From Niallia circulans (GTDB taxonomy: Bacteria; Bacillota; Bacilli; Bacillales; Cytobacillaceae): a stretch of DNA of 64,000 nucleotides. A model generated the notes under the pieces. It was not told the origin of the DNA, ran no database searches, and was given only the letters and a program-made list of their open reading frames with translations. The stretch is from NCBI RefSeq assembly GCF_003726095.1, contig NZ_CP026031.1, positions 2,728,001 through 2,792,000 on the forward strand. Reading direction: 5' to 3'. Position numbers and translations under genes: made by a program. How positions within the stretch are numbered: position 1 is the stretch's first letter; every line of letters starts with the position of its first letter. Positions 55,050 through 63,737 of this stretch are shown one piece after another.

Positions 55050-55370
55050 TCGTGATCCTTCTTTTTGGTCTTCATCAATCTCATAAACACCACTTCTCTC
55101 TTTCCTCTCTTCTTTTCGGCTTTCATCAACCCCATGAACTCCACTTTTCCTATTCCTCTCTTACTTTTCGGCTTTCATCAACCCCATGAACACCACTTTC
55201 CTCTTTCCTCTCTTACTTTTTGGCTTTCATCAACCCCATGAACTCCACTTTCCTCTTTCCTCTCTTACTTTTTGGCTTTCATCAACCCCATGAACTCCAC
55301 TTTCCTCTTTCCACTCCTACTTTTCGGCTTTCATCGACCTCATGAACTCCACTTTCCGCCTTCCCTGCAC
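55050..55370. repeat. Second tandem array of about 52-bp repeats, six units
   Basis: GGCTTTCATC or its variant begins at 55067 (degenerate), 55117, 55170, 55222, 55274 and 55326, i.e. spacings of 50, 53, 52, 52 and 52 bp. Each unit is pyrimidine-rich on the plus strand (purine-rich on the transcribed minus-strand RNA) and holds the small inverted repeat TTCAT-N7-ATGAA. The two outermost units are the most diverged. The array fills the pucF-pucG gap and has no coding capacity I can support. Confidence 0.93.
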
Positions 55371-55396
55371 CTTAAGTACGTTCATCTCAGAAAAAA

Positions 55397-56632
55397 TCAA
55401 TAAGCCAAACGGTGTAGTAATTCTATAAGAACAACAACCCCATTTTTTAAATCTTCTAGATTTGTATGTTCCTTTGGGGAATGACTGATCCCATTTACAC
55501 TAGGAACAAATAGTAACGCTGTCGGGCAATAGGTTCCGAAAATTTGTGCATCGTGACCGGCACCACTAATCATTTTTTGATATGGGATATCTATTTCCTC
55601 CACAATTCTCTCCGACAGCTGCGTTAGTTTATCGTCCATTGCAACGGCCTTAACATCCAGCCATTGATTCCATCCTACTTCCATACCAGCAGTCTTACAT
55701 CTCTCTTTAAAATGTGCAAAAATTTTCTCACAATAGTAATCTAGCACTTCTTCTTGGTGGTGGCGGACATCCAGTGTAAAAGTAACCTCTTTGGCAATCA
55801 CATTAGGAATATTAGGCACTGCCTGTATTTTCCCAACTGTCGCCACTAAGTGAGCGTCCATTTCCGTAACTTGTTTAATGGCATATGTAATTAATTCCGC
55901 TGCAAGATGTATACTATCCTTTCGATAAGGCATGGGAGTTGTACCTGCGTGGTTACTCTCCCCAGTAACTTTGATCGTAAATCTTCTTTGTCCAACTATA
56001 TGAGAGACAATCCCTATAGACTTCTGCTCTTTTTCTAAGACAGCCCCTTGTTCTATATGTATTTCTATAAAGCATTCAATATCCTCTCGCTTAACTTGTT
56101 TTTCAACTGGCTGCAAGCCCGCCGATGTCATAGCATGAGCAAAAGAAATATTTCTTGCGTCAGCTAATCCTTCGCAATCACTTTTAGTAAACTTTCCCGT
56201 TACCGATCCAGATCCCCAGAAAGCTAAAGGAAATCTACTCCCCTCTTCCTCACATAAAGAGACTACTTCTATTGTCTTTTTTGGTTTACCATAATGTTGT
56301 TTCAAATAATTGACAGCGATAAAACTCGCCATAATCCCGAAGGCTCCATCATATTTTCCACCATCTATAACAGTATCAATATGAGAACCTGTTAGAATGG
56401 CTTTCTCCTCTAGATCTACTCCTGCTAACCTGCCAAATAAGTTGCCAACACCATCAAAATAAGGATTCAAGCCATTTTCTTTCATTTTTTGAAAAAGAGA
56501 ATGTTGGGCTAAGCGCCAATTTTCATCATAGAGAAGTCTTGTAACTCCACCATTTTTCGTCTTCCCAAATCGGGCAAGCCATTCTATCCAGTCCCCTACT
56601 TCTTTTGTTTCAATATCAATAGTTGTCTTCAT
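55397..56632 (-). CDS. pucF: Allantoate amidohydrolase
   Basis: M20-family di-metal hydrolase of 411 residues that releases ammonia from allantoate to yield ureidoglycine, the substrate of PucG. Metal ligands are His84 (GSHIDTV), bridging Asp95 (GGKYDGAFG), Glu129/Glu130 (CEEEGSRF), the His of CFIEIHIEQG and the C-terminal SGAGHDAQ. N-carbamoyl-L-amino-acid hydrolases share these motifs, but the pucR/pucG context favours PucF. GGGAGA precedes ATG 56632. It diverges from pucR, with a PucR-like box between them. Confidence 0.9.
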   Translation of the reverse strand: MKTTIDIETKEVGDWIEWLARFGKTKNGGVTRLLYDENWRLAQHSLFQKMKENGLNPYFDGVGNLFGRLAGVDLEEKAILTGSHIDTVIDGGKYDGAFGIMASFIAVNYLKQHYGKPKKTIEVVSLCEEEGSRFPLAFWGSGSVTGKFTKSDCEGLADARNISFAHAMTSAGLQPVEKQVKREDIECFIEIHIEQGAVLEKEQKSIGIVSHIVGQRRFTIKVTGESNHAGTTPMPYRKDSIHLAAELITYAIKQVTEMDAHLVATVGKIQAVPNIPNVIAKEVTFTLDVRHHQEEVLDYYCEKIFAHFKERCKTAGMEVGWNQWLDVKAVAMDDKLTQLSERIVEEIDIPYQKMISGAGHDAQIFGTYCPTALLFVPSVNGISHSPKEHTNLEDLKNGVVVLIELLHRLAY

Positions 56633-56825
56633 TTCTCCCGCTCCTCTCTGCTGATACTCTCCCTACATTCAAAATAAAAAGAAAGAACTCTCCTTCCTTT
56701 TGTTATTTTCTAATAATATTTAAAACTACTTAAAACGCACTAATATATGTATCCATTATTTTAATAATCACTTGCTAGCAATTCATTAGATAAAATGTTA
56801 GAATTGTCTAAATACTTTGTATAAA

Positions 56826-56838
56826 TTAACTAAAGAAG
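56826..56838. promoter_or_regulatory. Candidate PucR box between pucF and pucR
   Basis: On the minus strand it reads CTTCTTTAGTTAA, 11 of 13 against the PucR box WWWCNTTGGTTAA. It is preceded on the plus strand by a stretch, 56809-56830, that recurs before the purine permease gene. Confidence 0.6.
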
Positions 56839-56875
56839 CTTCTTGATTACACGGATTACTTTGGGAGGGATACAA

Positions 56876-58522
56876 TTGAAATTAGCAGAGATATTACAAA
56901 AACCTGCCTTTGCAGAAGTGCAAGTAATTGCAGGTCACGGAGGATTAAATAAAGAAATTAAGCATATTACCATGATGGATGCCCCTGATATCGTGGACTT
57001 CTTAAACCCAAACGATTTATTAGTCACTACTGCCTATCATCTTAAAGATAATCCTGGTGTTCTGCTCTCCTTAATAAAAAGTATGCATAAAAGGGATTGT
57101 ACAGCTTTAGGAATTAAGTCCAAGAGATTTTTAGGACATATACCACAAGAAGCGATTCAATTCGCAAATGAAATAGGATTTCCCCTATTAGAAATACCTT
57201 TAGAAACTTCACTAGGGGAAATCGTTAATGCTTCTTTAAACTATATGTTGAGTCAAAGAACAGCAGAGTTAACCACTGCCTTTGAAACCCATCGGAAATT
57301 CACGCAGCATATTCTGAAAGGGAAAGGGATAAAAAGGCTTATTGATGACTTATCTCAAATGATTAACAAGCCGATCTTTTTACTAGATGCCCATTTTCAA
57401 ATACACACTTCTTCTCATAATCGAACATCTACCGATAACTTTTTGAGCTCTCTCCATGCTAATGGGTTTGAATTTTTATTAGCTAACTCACCATACTCTT
57501 GCTTTTCGAGTAGAAATACAGAAGAATTTTTTACAATTTTCCCCATTTATACACATATGAGAAAACCAGCATTTTTAGTTGTTCTGGGAGAAATCCCCAT
57601 GGAAGGTCATAGCTTGCTTCTTACGATTGAACAAGCAACTAATGTGCTTTCTTTTGAGCTAATGAGGGAAAATACAGTGAAGCAATATACTAGAAGAGCA
57701 AGAAATGATTTCTTCGCTCACTTTATGGAAGGAAAGTTTAGCTTTGCTGAGGAAATCGAAAGCAGAGCTAAAGAATTTTTCTTAAAAAAAGAACAGGCTT
57801 CCATCGCAATAATTGGCAAATTGGATAGCGGCGATCAATATAAATCTTTCACACAGCATTCTGTTGAGGTAGATTATGTATTTGAATTTATCGAAACAGA
57901 AATAAAAAAGGCACCTTTCGCTTCTCAGCTTTTTCTTATTGAGGATCATTGTATTATTATCATGGAAGTTACCGATTCCTCTTATGAGCTAGACAAAACC
58001 ATTCTTCCTTATTTACAAAATATCCAAACCCATCTTGTGAACACATTTAAAACAAGTATTTCATTCGGTATCAGTAATGTTTATCAGCGCCTGTTAAATT
58101 TACCTAATGCTTATCAAGAGGCGCTTAGTGCATTACATACTGGACAGCTTTCTGGAAACACTCCTTTTATCCAGATACATCGACCAAAGGATGCCTTTGA
58201 AATGTTAAGAATCATTCCAACAAAGGATCTGCAGGAATTTTATGATCATATTTTTCAACCTTTCTCTAACAATCATCAGCAAGAAGATGAACAAATATTA
58301 CTCCATACATTATCTGTTTACTTAGAGACCCATTGCCAAATTTCTGAAACAGCGAAACGTCTTTATGTACATCGTAATACAGTGATTTATCGCTTAGAAA
58401 AATGTGAGGATCTCTTAGGAAAAAGTCTTAAGGATCCAGAGACTACCTTCCACCTTCGTTTTGCCTTTCGGATTAAATCAATTTTAAAAATGAATGAAAG
58501 AAAAAAACAAAGCCAAATCTAA
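56876..58522 (+). CDS. pucR: PucR-family purine catabolism regulator
   Basis: 548 residues from TTG 56876 (MKLAEILQKPAFAEVQVIAG), six bases after GGGAGGG; the frame is open from TTG 56843 without a site. The N-terminal PucR domain (~1-125) has DAPDIVDFLNPNDLLVTTAY, a GGDEF-like central region follows, and the C-terminal HTH_30 is CQISETAKRLYVHRNTVIYR. In B. subtilis PucR activates puc genes in response to allantoin-type ureides and represses itself. It is flanked by pucF and the permease, both with PucR-like boxes. Confidence 0.92.
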   Translation: MKLAEILQKPAFAEVQVIAGHGGLNKEIKHITMMDAPDIVDFLNPNDLLVTTAYHLKDNPGVLLSLIKSMHKRDCTALGIKSKRFLGHIPQEAIQFANEIGFPLLEIPLETSLGEIVNASLNYMLSQRTAELTTAFETHRKFTQHILKGKGIKRLIDDLSQMINKPIFLLDAHFQIHTSSHNRTSTDNFLSSLHANGFEFLLANSPYSCFSSRNTEEFFTIFPIYTHMRKPAFLVVLGEIPMEGHSLLLTIEQATNVLSFELMRENTVKQYTRRARNDFFAHFMEGKFSFAEEIESRAKEFFLKKEQASIAIIGKLDSGDQYKSFTQHSVEVDYVFEFIETEIKKAPFASQLFLIEDHCIIIMEVTDSSYELDKTILPYLQNIQTHLVNTFKTSISFGISNVYQRLLNLPNAYQEALSALHTGQLSGNTPFIQIHRPKDAFEMLRIIPTKDLQEFYDHIFQPFSNNHQQEDEQILLHTLSVYLETHCQISETAKRLYVHRNTVIYRLEKCEDLLGKSLKDPETTFHLRFAFRIKSILKMNERKKQSQI

Positions 58523-58580
58523 AGAAGTTTTTCATTTGTCTTAGTTATATAATCTATATTTTCTAAATATTTTGTATAAA

Positions 58581-58593
58581 TTAACCAATGACT
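58581..58593. promoter_or_regulatory. PucR box before the purine permease
   Basis: On the minus strand AGTCATTGGTTAA, 12 of 13 against WWWCNTTGGTTAA. The 20-odd bases before it (58562-58584) repeat the sequence upstream of pucR almost exactly, around TTTGTATAAATTAAC. Confidence 0.7.
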
Positions 58594-58674
58594 TCTTTCT
58601 TCTTACTTCTTATTATGTTAATAAATATAACACCATACGTTAGAATGAATAACAAAGGAGAAGGAGTGTTTATA

Positions 58675-60006
58675 ATGCCTCAAAATAACAAAAAGGGAAT
58701 TCGAATTTTTTCTTTAGGTCTTCAACATGTTCTTGCTATGTATGCTGGTGCTATCCTTGTTCCACTATTAGTTGGAAGAGCCTTAAATTTAACAAGCGAA
58801 CAACTAGCCTATCTTGTTGCAATTGATCTTTTAACATGTGGAATTGCCACATTGCTTCAAGCCTGGAAAAACAAATATTTAGGCATTGGCTTGCCAGTTG
58901 TACTAGGTAGTTCATTCGTCGCTGTTACTCCGATGATTTCGATCGGAACAAATTATGGAGTCACCGCTATTTATGGAGCCATTATTATTACAGGGATTTT
59001 TATGTTTATTTGTGCTCCTTTTTTCAGCAAAATTACCAAGCTCTTCCCTCCAGTTGTAATAGGAACAGTTGTAACTATTATCGGTTTATCTCTTATCCCA
59101 TCTGGTATTAAAAATATGGGCGGAGGAGCAGCAAGCGAAGATTTTGGCTCCATTGAGAATTTGCTTTTGGCATTTGGCGTCCTATTGTTCATTCTTTTGT
59201 TAAACCGGTTTACAAAAGGATTTATGCAATCATTGGCCGTCCTAATTGGAATTATTGCTGGTACTATTATTGCTGCTATTCTTGGTAAAGTAAACCTTAC
59301 TCCAGTAAAAGAAGCTAGTTGGTTCCATTTTCCTGAACTATTTTATTTTGGGATACCTAGCTTTGAATTTGGGCCAATTCTAACCATGTTAATTGTCGGT
59401 TTAGTTATTGTAATTGAATCAACTGGTGTCTTTTTCGCACTAAGCAAAATAACGGAGACGCCACTAAGTGAAAAGGATTTAACGCGTGGGTATCGTGCCG
59501 AGGGTTTAGCGATTACTTTAGGTGGACTATTTAATGCCTTTCCGTATAATACCTTTGCTCAAAACGTTGGTCTTGTTCAGCTATCAAAAGTCAAAACGGT
59601 AAATGTCGTAATTGCCGCAGGAGGAATCCTTGTTTTCTTAGGCTTTATTCCTAAGGTTGCGGCTTTTGCCACTATTATTCCCACACCAGTGTTAGGCGGA
59701 GCAACCGTTGTTATGTTTGGAATGGTTGTTGCTTCTGGCATAAGAATGCTGAGCAAAGTTGATTTTACCAATCAGGCTAACTTGTTAATCATGGCTTGCT
59801 CTATTTCTATCGGTTTAGGAGCAACAGCAGTTCCTAATTTATTTGACCAGCTTCCTTCCGCCTTACGAATCATTGTAAGTGATGGGATTATCACAGGAAG
59901 TTTGGCTGCCATTTTATTAAATCTTCTTTTTAATGTTAAAACCAGTAAGAAAAGCTCTAATGTCTCTCTCTTGAGCAAACAAGTCGGCGAAACAAATACA
60001 TTGTAA
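58675..60006 (+). CDS. pucJ: Uric acid/xanthine permease (NCS2 family, PucJ/PucK-like)
   Basis: 443 residues from ATG 58675, after GGAG; the frame extends upstream to 58588 across the ribosome site and PucR box. 12-14 membrane spans. LGLQHVLAMYAGAILVPLLV near the start, PVVLGSSFVAVTP, VIESTGVFFALSKIT and FNAFPYNTFAQNVGLVQLSK carry the NCS2 substrate and proton sites. The Gln-His and the QNVGLV motif are typical of urate/xanthine carriers. PucJ and PucK cannot be told apart here. It supplies substrate for the adjacent catabolic genes. Confidence 0.85.
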   Translation: MPQNNKKGIRIFSLGLQHVLAMYAGAILVPLLVGRALNLTSEQLAYLVAIDLLTCGIATLLQAWKNKYLGIGLPVVLGSSFVAVTPMISIGTNYGVTAIYGAIIITGIFMFICAPFFSKITKLFPPVVIGTVVTIIGLSLIPSGIKNMGGGAASEDFGSIENLLLAFGVLLFILLLNRFTKGFMQSLAVLIGIIAGTIIAAILGKVNLTPVKEASWFHFPELFYFGIPSFEFGPILTMLIVGLVIVIESTGVFFALSKITETPLSEKDLTRGYRAEGLAITLGGLFNAFPYNTFAQNVGLVQLSKVKTVNVVIAAGGILVFLGFIPKVAAFATIIPTPVLGGATVVMFGMVVASGIRMLSKVDFTNQANLLIMACSISIGLGATAVPNLFDQLPSALRIIVSDGIITGSLAAILLNLLFNVKTSKKSSNVSLLSKQVGETNTL

Positions 60007-60011
60007 ACAAA

Positions 60012-60045
60012 AAGAGGCTGCCCATTTGGAACTAGCCTCTTCATC
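60012..60045. terminator. Bidirectional terminator between pucJ and malic enzyme
   Basis: AAGAGGCT (60012-60019) pairs with AGCCTCTT (60034-60041). The T-run is better on the minus strand (TTTTTGTTT), where it ends the malic enzyme transcript 12 bases after its stop. Confidence 0.82.
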
Positions 60046-60052
60046 AATCCTT

Positions 60053-61288
60053 TTATTCTTTATCAAAAGTCGTCATTTTCATTGTTTTCAGTCTTACAGC
60101 TTCTGGATTAACTTGAATTCTTGCTACCTTTGTTTCCATTGCTGCTTTTGCCACAGCAGAAGCAACAGCAGGAGCAACTCTAGGATCAAAGGGACTTGGA
60201 ATTACATAATCTTCATTCAACTCAGCATCCGCAACTAAGCCTGCAATCGCTTCAGCTGCTGCCTTTTTCATTTCTTCATTAATAGTGGTTGCACGAACAT
60301 CTAAAGCACCACGAAAAATTCCTGGAAAGGCCAATACATTATTTACTTGGTTCGGAAAATCTGATCTTCCTGTTCCAACTATGACCGCGCCCGCTTCTTT
60401 CGCCTGTGCCGGACTTATTTCTGGTACTGGATTTGCCAGTGCAAAGATAATCGCATCCTTATTCATTGTCTGTACCATTTCTTTCGTTAAAGTATTTGCT
60501 ACAGAAACACCAATAAATACATCTGCTCCCACTAAAACATCTCTCAGTGTACCTCTCGTCAACTTAACATTCGTATAAGCTGCAACAGATTCTTTCGCTG
60601 GATTCATCCCAGCTGTCCTGCCAGCAAAGATCGCCCCTTTTGTGTCACATATAATCATATTAGTTACACCATAAGAGTTGAAAAGCTTTGTAATAGCAAT
60701 ACCTGAAGCGCCCGCACCATTTATTACTATTTTCAAATCCTTCATTTCTTTCTTTACTATCTTAAGGGCATTTAGAAGTCCTGCCAAAGCTACAATTGCT
60801 GTACCATGCTGGTCATCATGATAAACTGGAATGGCTAATTCTTGATTTAATCTTTCTTCAATCTCAAAACACTGTGGAGCAGCAATGTCTTCTAGGTGAA
60901 TGGCACCAAAAGTAGGAGCCATTAGTTTAACTGCATCTACTATCTTGTCTACATCTGTTGAATTTAAAACAATGGGGAAGGCATCTACACCTGCAAAACT
61001 TTTAAGCAATATTGCTTTCCCTTCCATTACTGGCAAAGATGCTTCAGCACCAATATTACCCAAACCAAGTACAGATGTACCATTGGTGATAAGGCCCACC
61101 ATATTACCCTTCATGGTAAAGTCATAGACAGTTTCTGGATTCTCAAAAATTTCTTTACATGGTTCTGCTACTCCCGGAGAATAAGCTAAACTTAAATCTT
61201 GGGCATTTTTTACTTCCACTTTTGCATGGATTTCCAATTTCCCCTGTTTGACTTGATGCATATGTAAAGCATCTTCTCGTAAAGACAT
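60053..61288 (-). CDS. ytsJ: Malate dehydrogenase (oxaloacetate-decarboxylating), YtsJ-like
   Basis: Malic enzyme that decarboxylates malate to pyruvate, 411 residues, the short bacterial form. The N-terminal malate domain has LAYSPGVAEPCKEI, the catalytic Lys-containing GKAILLKSFAGVDAFP and metal ligands in LEDIAAPQCFEIEERL. HDDQHGTAIV is followed by the nucleotide-binding NGAGASGIAITKLF and ANPVPEISP. Closest in wording to B. subtilis YtsJ, an NADP-preferring enzyme; cofactor preference is not proven here. A hairpin and a cre-like site lie upstream. Confidence 0.93.
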   Translation of the reverse strand: MSLREDALHMHQVKQGKLEIHAKVEVKNAQDLSLAYSPGVAEPCKEIFENPETVYDFTMKGNMVGLITNGTSVLGLGNIGAEASLPVMEGKAILLKSFAGVDAFPIVLNSTDVDKIVDAVKLMAPTFGAIHLEDIAAPQCFEIEERLNQELAIPVYHDDQHGTAIVALAGLLNALKIVKKEMKDLKIVINGAGASGIAITKLFNSYGVTNMIICDTKGAIFAGRTAGMNPAKESVAAYTNVKLTRGTLRDVLVGADVFIGVSVANTLTKEMVQTMNKDAIIFALANPVPEISPAQAKEAGAVIVGTGRSDFPNQVNNVLAFPGIFRGALDVRATTINEEMKKAAAEAIAGLVADAELNEDYVIPSPFDPRVAPAVASAVAKAAMETKVARIQVNPEAVRLKTMKMTTFDKE

Positions 61289-61318
61289 TCTATCTCTCCC
61301 TTATTTCTGTAACATGAT

Positions 61319-61339
61319 TGCATCCTTCCATTGGATGCA
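61319..61339 (-). other. Hairpin in the malic enzyme leader
   Basis: TGCATCC-N7-GGATGCA, a perfect 7-bp stem 30-50 bases before the start codon. No T-run; possibly an mRNA-stabilising or protein-binding element. Confidence 0.45.
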
Positions 61340-61396
61340 TTTCCTAGATAAGGATTCCCCTCCCTATCTACGATAATATAACGTAGAAACAAAAAA

Positions 61397-61410
61397 AGAA
61401 ACGCTTTCAA
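61397..61410. promoter_or_regulatory. Candidate cre (CcpA) site before malic enzyme
   Basis: On the minus strand TTGAAAGCGTTTCT, close to the cre consensus WTGNAANCGNWNNCW. It is about 110 bases upstream of the start codon, near the likely promoter. Confidence 0.55.
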
Positions 61411-61526
61411 GAAAAAATAAAGAATATCTTTAAAACTGTTCCAAAGCATTTCTACAGACTGCCACTCTTCTTTATCAAACCATCATTACAAGGGAATTTA
61501 TCTACATAAATCCCCTATATCTAAAA

Positions 61527-62213
61527 TTATCTGTTCTTATGCTCCACGCTGATTTGATCTTGCTCATTTATGGAAATTAAAACGTCTACCATATTAATAA
61601 AAAGGCCATTCTCTACTACCCCTACTATATTATTCAAGTCTTGATGTAATTGAGTGGGGTTTTGGATAGTAGGAAAAGAACAATCTATAATATAATTTCC
61701 GTTATCTGTTACGAAGAGCTTGCCATCTTTCTGCCGTATCGCTGTTTTGCAGCCAAATTTTCGAATGGCTTTCTCTGTATGTTTATAACCAAAAGGTACG
61801 ACTTCAATAGGAAGAGGGAATTTTCCCAATGATTGGACTTTCTTGCTTCCATCAGCAACTACAATAAAGGTTTTAGCAGCACTGGCAATTATTTTCTCAC
61901 GCAATAATGCTCCGCCGCCCCCTTTAATCGCAAAGAAGTTATCATCAATTTCATCCGCTCCATCAATAGCAATGTCTAATTGCTCTACTTCGTTTATATC
62001 AATCAGCTGAATTCCACATTCGCTGGCTAATTTTTCTGTAGCCTTTGACGTTGCTACACCTTTTAATTCCACCCCCTTCTTAATCATTTCTCCCATTTTT
62101 TTTATCACATAATAGGCAGTAGATCCCGTGCCAAGTCCGACTGTCATCCCATCTTTCACAAATTGAATGACTGCTGCTTCTCCGACTAATACTTTTTCAT
62201 CCTGTCTTTCCAT
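61527..62213 (-). CDS. rpiA: Ribose-5-phosphate isomerase A
   Basis: Pentose phosphate pathway enzyme that interconverts ribose 5-phosphate and ribulose 5-phosphate. 228 residues from ATG 62213 (MERQDEKVLVGEAAVIQFV), since AGGTGA precedes it; a GTG at 62222 is in frame but overlaps that site. Visible are VGLGTGSTAYYVI, DIAIDGADEID with the catalytic acidic residues, and KGGGGALLREKI, the active-site loop with the catalytic Glu and Lys. It is a single gene. Confidence 0.96.
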   Translation of the reverse strand: MERQDEKVLVGEAAVIQFVKDGMTVGLGTGSTAYYVIKKMGEMIKKGVELKGVATSKATEKLASECGIQLIDINEVEQLDIAIDGADEIDDNFFAIKGGGGALLREKIIASAAKTFIVVADGSKKVQSLGKFPLPIEVVPFGYKHTEKAIRKFGCKTAIRQKDGKLFVTDNGNYIIDCSFPTIQNPTQLHQDLNNIVGVVENGLFINMVDVLISINEQDQISVEHKNR

Positions 62214-62222
62214 TCTGTTCAC

Positions 62223-62584
62223 CTACACACTTTTTTTTATTCATCCAAATAGTTATCCTCCTTCTATAATAGATGATAACGCCTTCTCTTTCATCTATTT
62301 TCCTTAGAAATTTTCTCCTAAATATACTTTCACTTTATTTTTCACTTGTTCCATTTTATCTGCATTCCTCCTATAGATCGCTTTTGCTGCAATAATCATA
62401 TTTTCCTTCAAAAAAAGAAGCCATTATATTTTTTGAACTGTCCGATTTCCTTTTTTGTGCCCTTTTAAATGATTTCATTTCCTCCTTAGTTATTCCGCAA
62501 AAAAAATTCCAATTTACCGAGTCATAGTTCGTTTGTCTTTCATTTGAAACTTTTTCATGCGTTTTTCGTATTTGTTAATAAACA
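62223..62584. other. Intergenic region between rpiA and a small plus-strand gene
   Basis: About 360 AT-rich bases upstream of two divergent genes. No frame, palindrome or RNA motif that I can support; the promoters are presumably here. Confidence 0.4.
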
Positions 62585-62599
62585 ATATAAGGGAGTTAT

Positions 62600-62821
62600 A
62601 TGATGATTATTATTGTGATTGTAATAGCTATATTCTTGAGTTCCCTAGCTGGAATTATCACGGATCATTTAGAAAAAAGGGCCAAGCTCAACAAAGCAAT
62701 GCTAAAAGATCAGTTAGAGCTGGAAAGATTAAAACATGAAAATTTCTTATTAGAAACAGAAAAATTGAAATTAGAAGTGGAAAAAATGGAGAAGGAAAAC
62801 AACTTATTAGAAAAGAAGTAA
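62600..62821 (+). CDS. Small single-span membrane protein with coiled coil
   Basis: 73 residues. An N-terminal hydrophobic span (~2-21, IIIVIVIAIFLSSLAGIITD) leads into a highly charged heptad-patterned helix (~24-73, KLNKAMLKDQLELERLKHEN and on), so it should form a membrane-anchored coiled-coil oligomer facing the cytoplasm. Function unknown; it resembles short phage-shock or spore-type membrane helices only in architecture. AAGGGAG precedes tandem ATGs at 62600 and 62603. Confidence 0.7.
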   Translation: MMIIIVIVIAIFLSSLAGIITDHLEKRAKLNKAMLKDQLELERLKHENFLLETEKLKLEVEKMEKENNLLEKK

Positions 62822-62845
62822 TGGTGAATTCTATTAAAACGAAAA

Positions 62846-62882
62846 CCGGAATACACTTCCCTTTCGGGTGCGTGGATTCCGG
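62846..62882 (-). terminator. Terminator after the ZIP transporter gene
   Basis: Arms 62846-62856 and 62872-62882 (CCGGAATACAC / GTGGATTCCGG) pair over 11 bp with one mismatch. On the minus strand TTTTCGTTTT follows. It may also stop transcripts of the small plus-strand gene. Confidence 0.8.
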
Positions 62883-62927
62883 CTGAATCAATCCAGTATT
62901 CAAGGACATTGACCATATAATTTTTCA

Positions 62928-63737
62928 TTATATAAACAATAACAAACTTACTGCCATCACAGCCATCCCTGCTATCAGGCCGTATATGGATAAGTGGCCT
63001 TCGTCGTATTTTTTGGCTGCTGGCAGTAATTCATCTAAAGAAATAAACACCATGATTCCTGCTACTGCTGCAAATATGAGACCGAACATAACATCATTTA
63101 GAAATGGCATCAAGATGAGAAAAGCAACTAATGCGCCAACTGGCTCTGCTAATCCTGATAAAAACGAAAGTTTAAATGCCTTTTTTCGATCACCTGTTGC
63201 AAAGTAAATGGGTACTGCCACAGCAATCCCCTCTGGTATATTATGTATGGCGATGGCAACAGTAATTGCTACCCCCAGTCCTGGATCTTGTAAAGCTGCC
63301 GTAAAGGTTGCAATTCCTTCTGGAAAATTGTGAATAGCAATTGCCAATGCTGTAAAACTTCCCATCTTTAATAAAGAATGATCTGTCCTTTTTAGATTAG
63401 ATTTATTAATTTCCTCTACTTTCTTTAATTCATGTGGGTTTCCTTGCTCTGGAACAAATTTGTCGATCAAGGCAATAAGGAGAATTCCACCAAAAAAACC
63501 CGCCACCGTAAGCCAATTCCCAGTCTGTATCCCCAATGATCCTACTAATGCATCCTTTGCCTTCACAAAAATTTCAATCATCGATACATAAATCATTACT
63601 CCTGCTGAAAAACCAAGCATCCAAGAGAGAAACTTTGTGTTTGTGGTGGATGTAAAAAAAGCAAGGACACTTCCTATCCCAGTAGCAAGGCCTGCTAATA
63701 ATGTTAAACCAAAGGCAATTAATAAATTTTCGGGCAT
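62928..63737 (-). CDS. zupT: ZIP-family divalent metal transporter (ZupT-like)
   Basis: 269 residues with eight membrane spans and a charged loop (~95-120) between spans 3 and 4. The metal-binding helices carry HNFPEGIATFTAAL and HNIPEGIAVAVPIY, with a further acidic residue in GLAEPVGAL, the standard ZupT set for zinc, iron and manganese uptake. AAAGGGGG precedes ATG 63737. No Zur- or Fur-type palindrome is evident in the 260 bases upstream. Confidence 0.93.
   Translation of the reverse strand: MPENLLIAFGLTLLAGLATGIGSVLAFFTSTTNTKFLSWMLGFSAGVMIYVSMIEIFVKAKDALVGSLGIQTGNWLTVAGFFGGILLIALIDKFVPEQGNPHELKKVEEINKSNLKRTDHSLLKMGSFTALAIAIHNFPEGIATFTAALQDPGLGVAITVAIAIHNIPEGIAVAVPIYFATGDRKKAFKLSFLSGLAEPVGALVAFLILMPFLNDVMFGLIFAAVAGIMVFISLDELLPAAKKYDEGHLSIYGLIAGMAVMAVSLLLFI

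Noticed and set aside
55050..55370. CRISPR array or coding repeat
   Set aside because: Units are contiguous with no unique spacers, and no long open frame with a ribosome site crosses them.
61210..61449. 79-codon minus-strand frame before malic enzyme
   Set aside because: It overlaps the start of the real gene in another phase and includes the promoter region.
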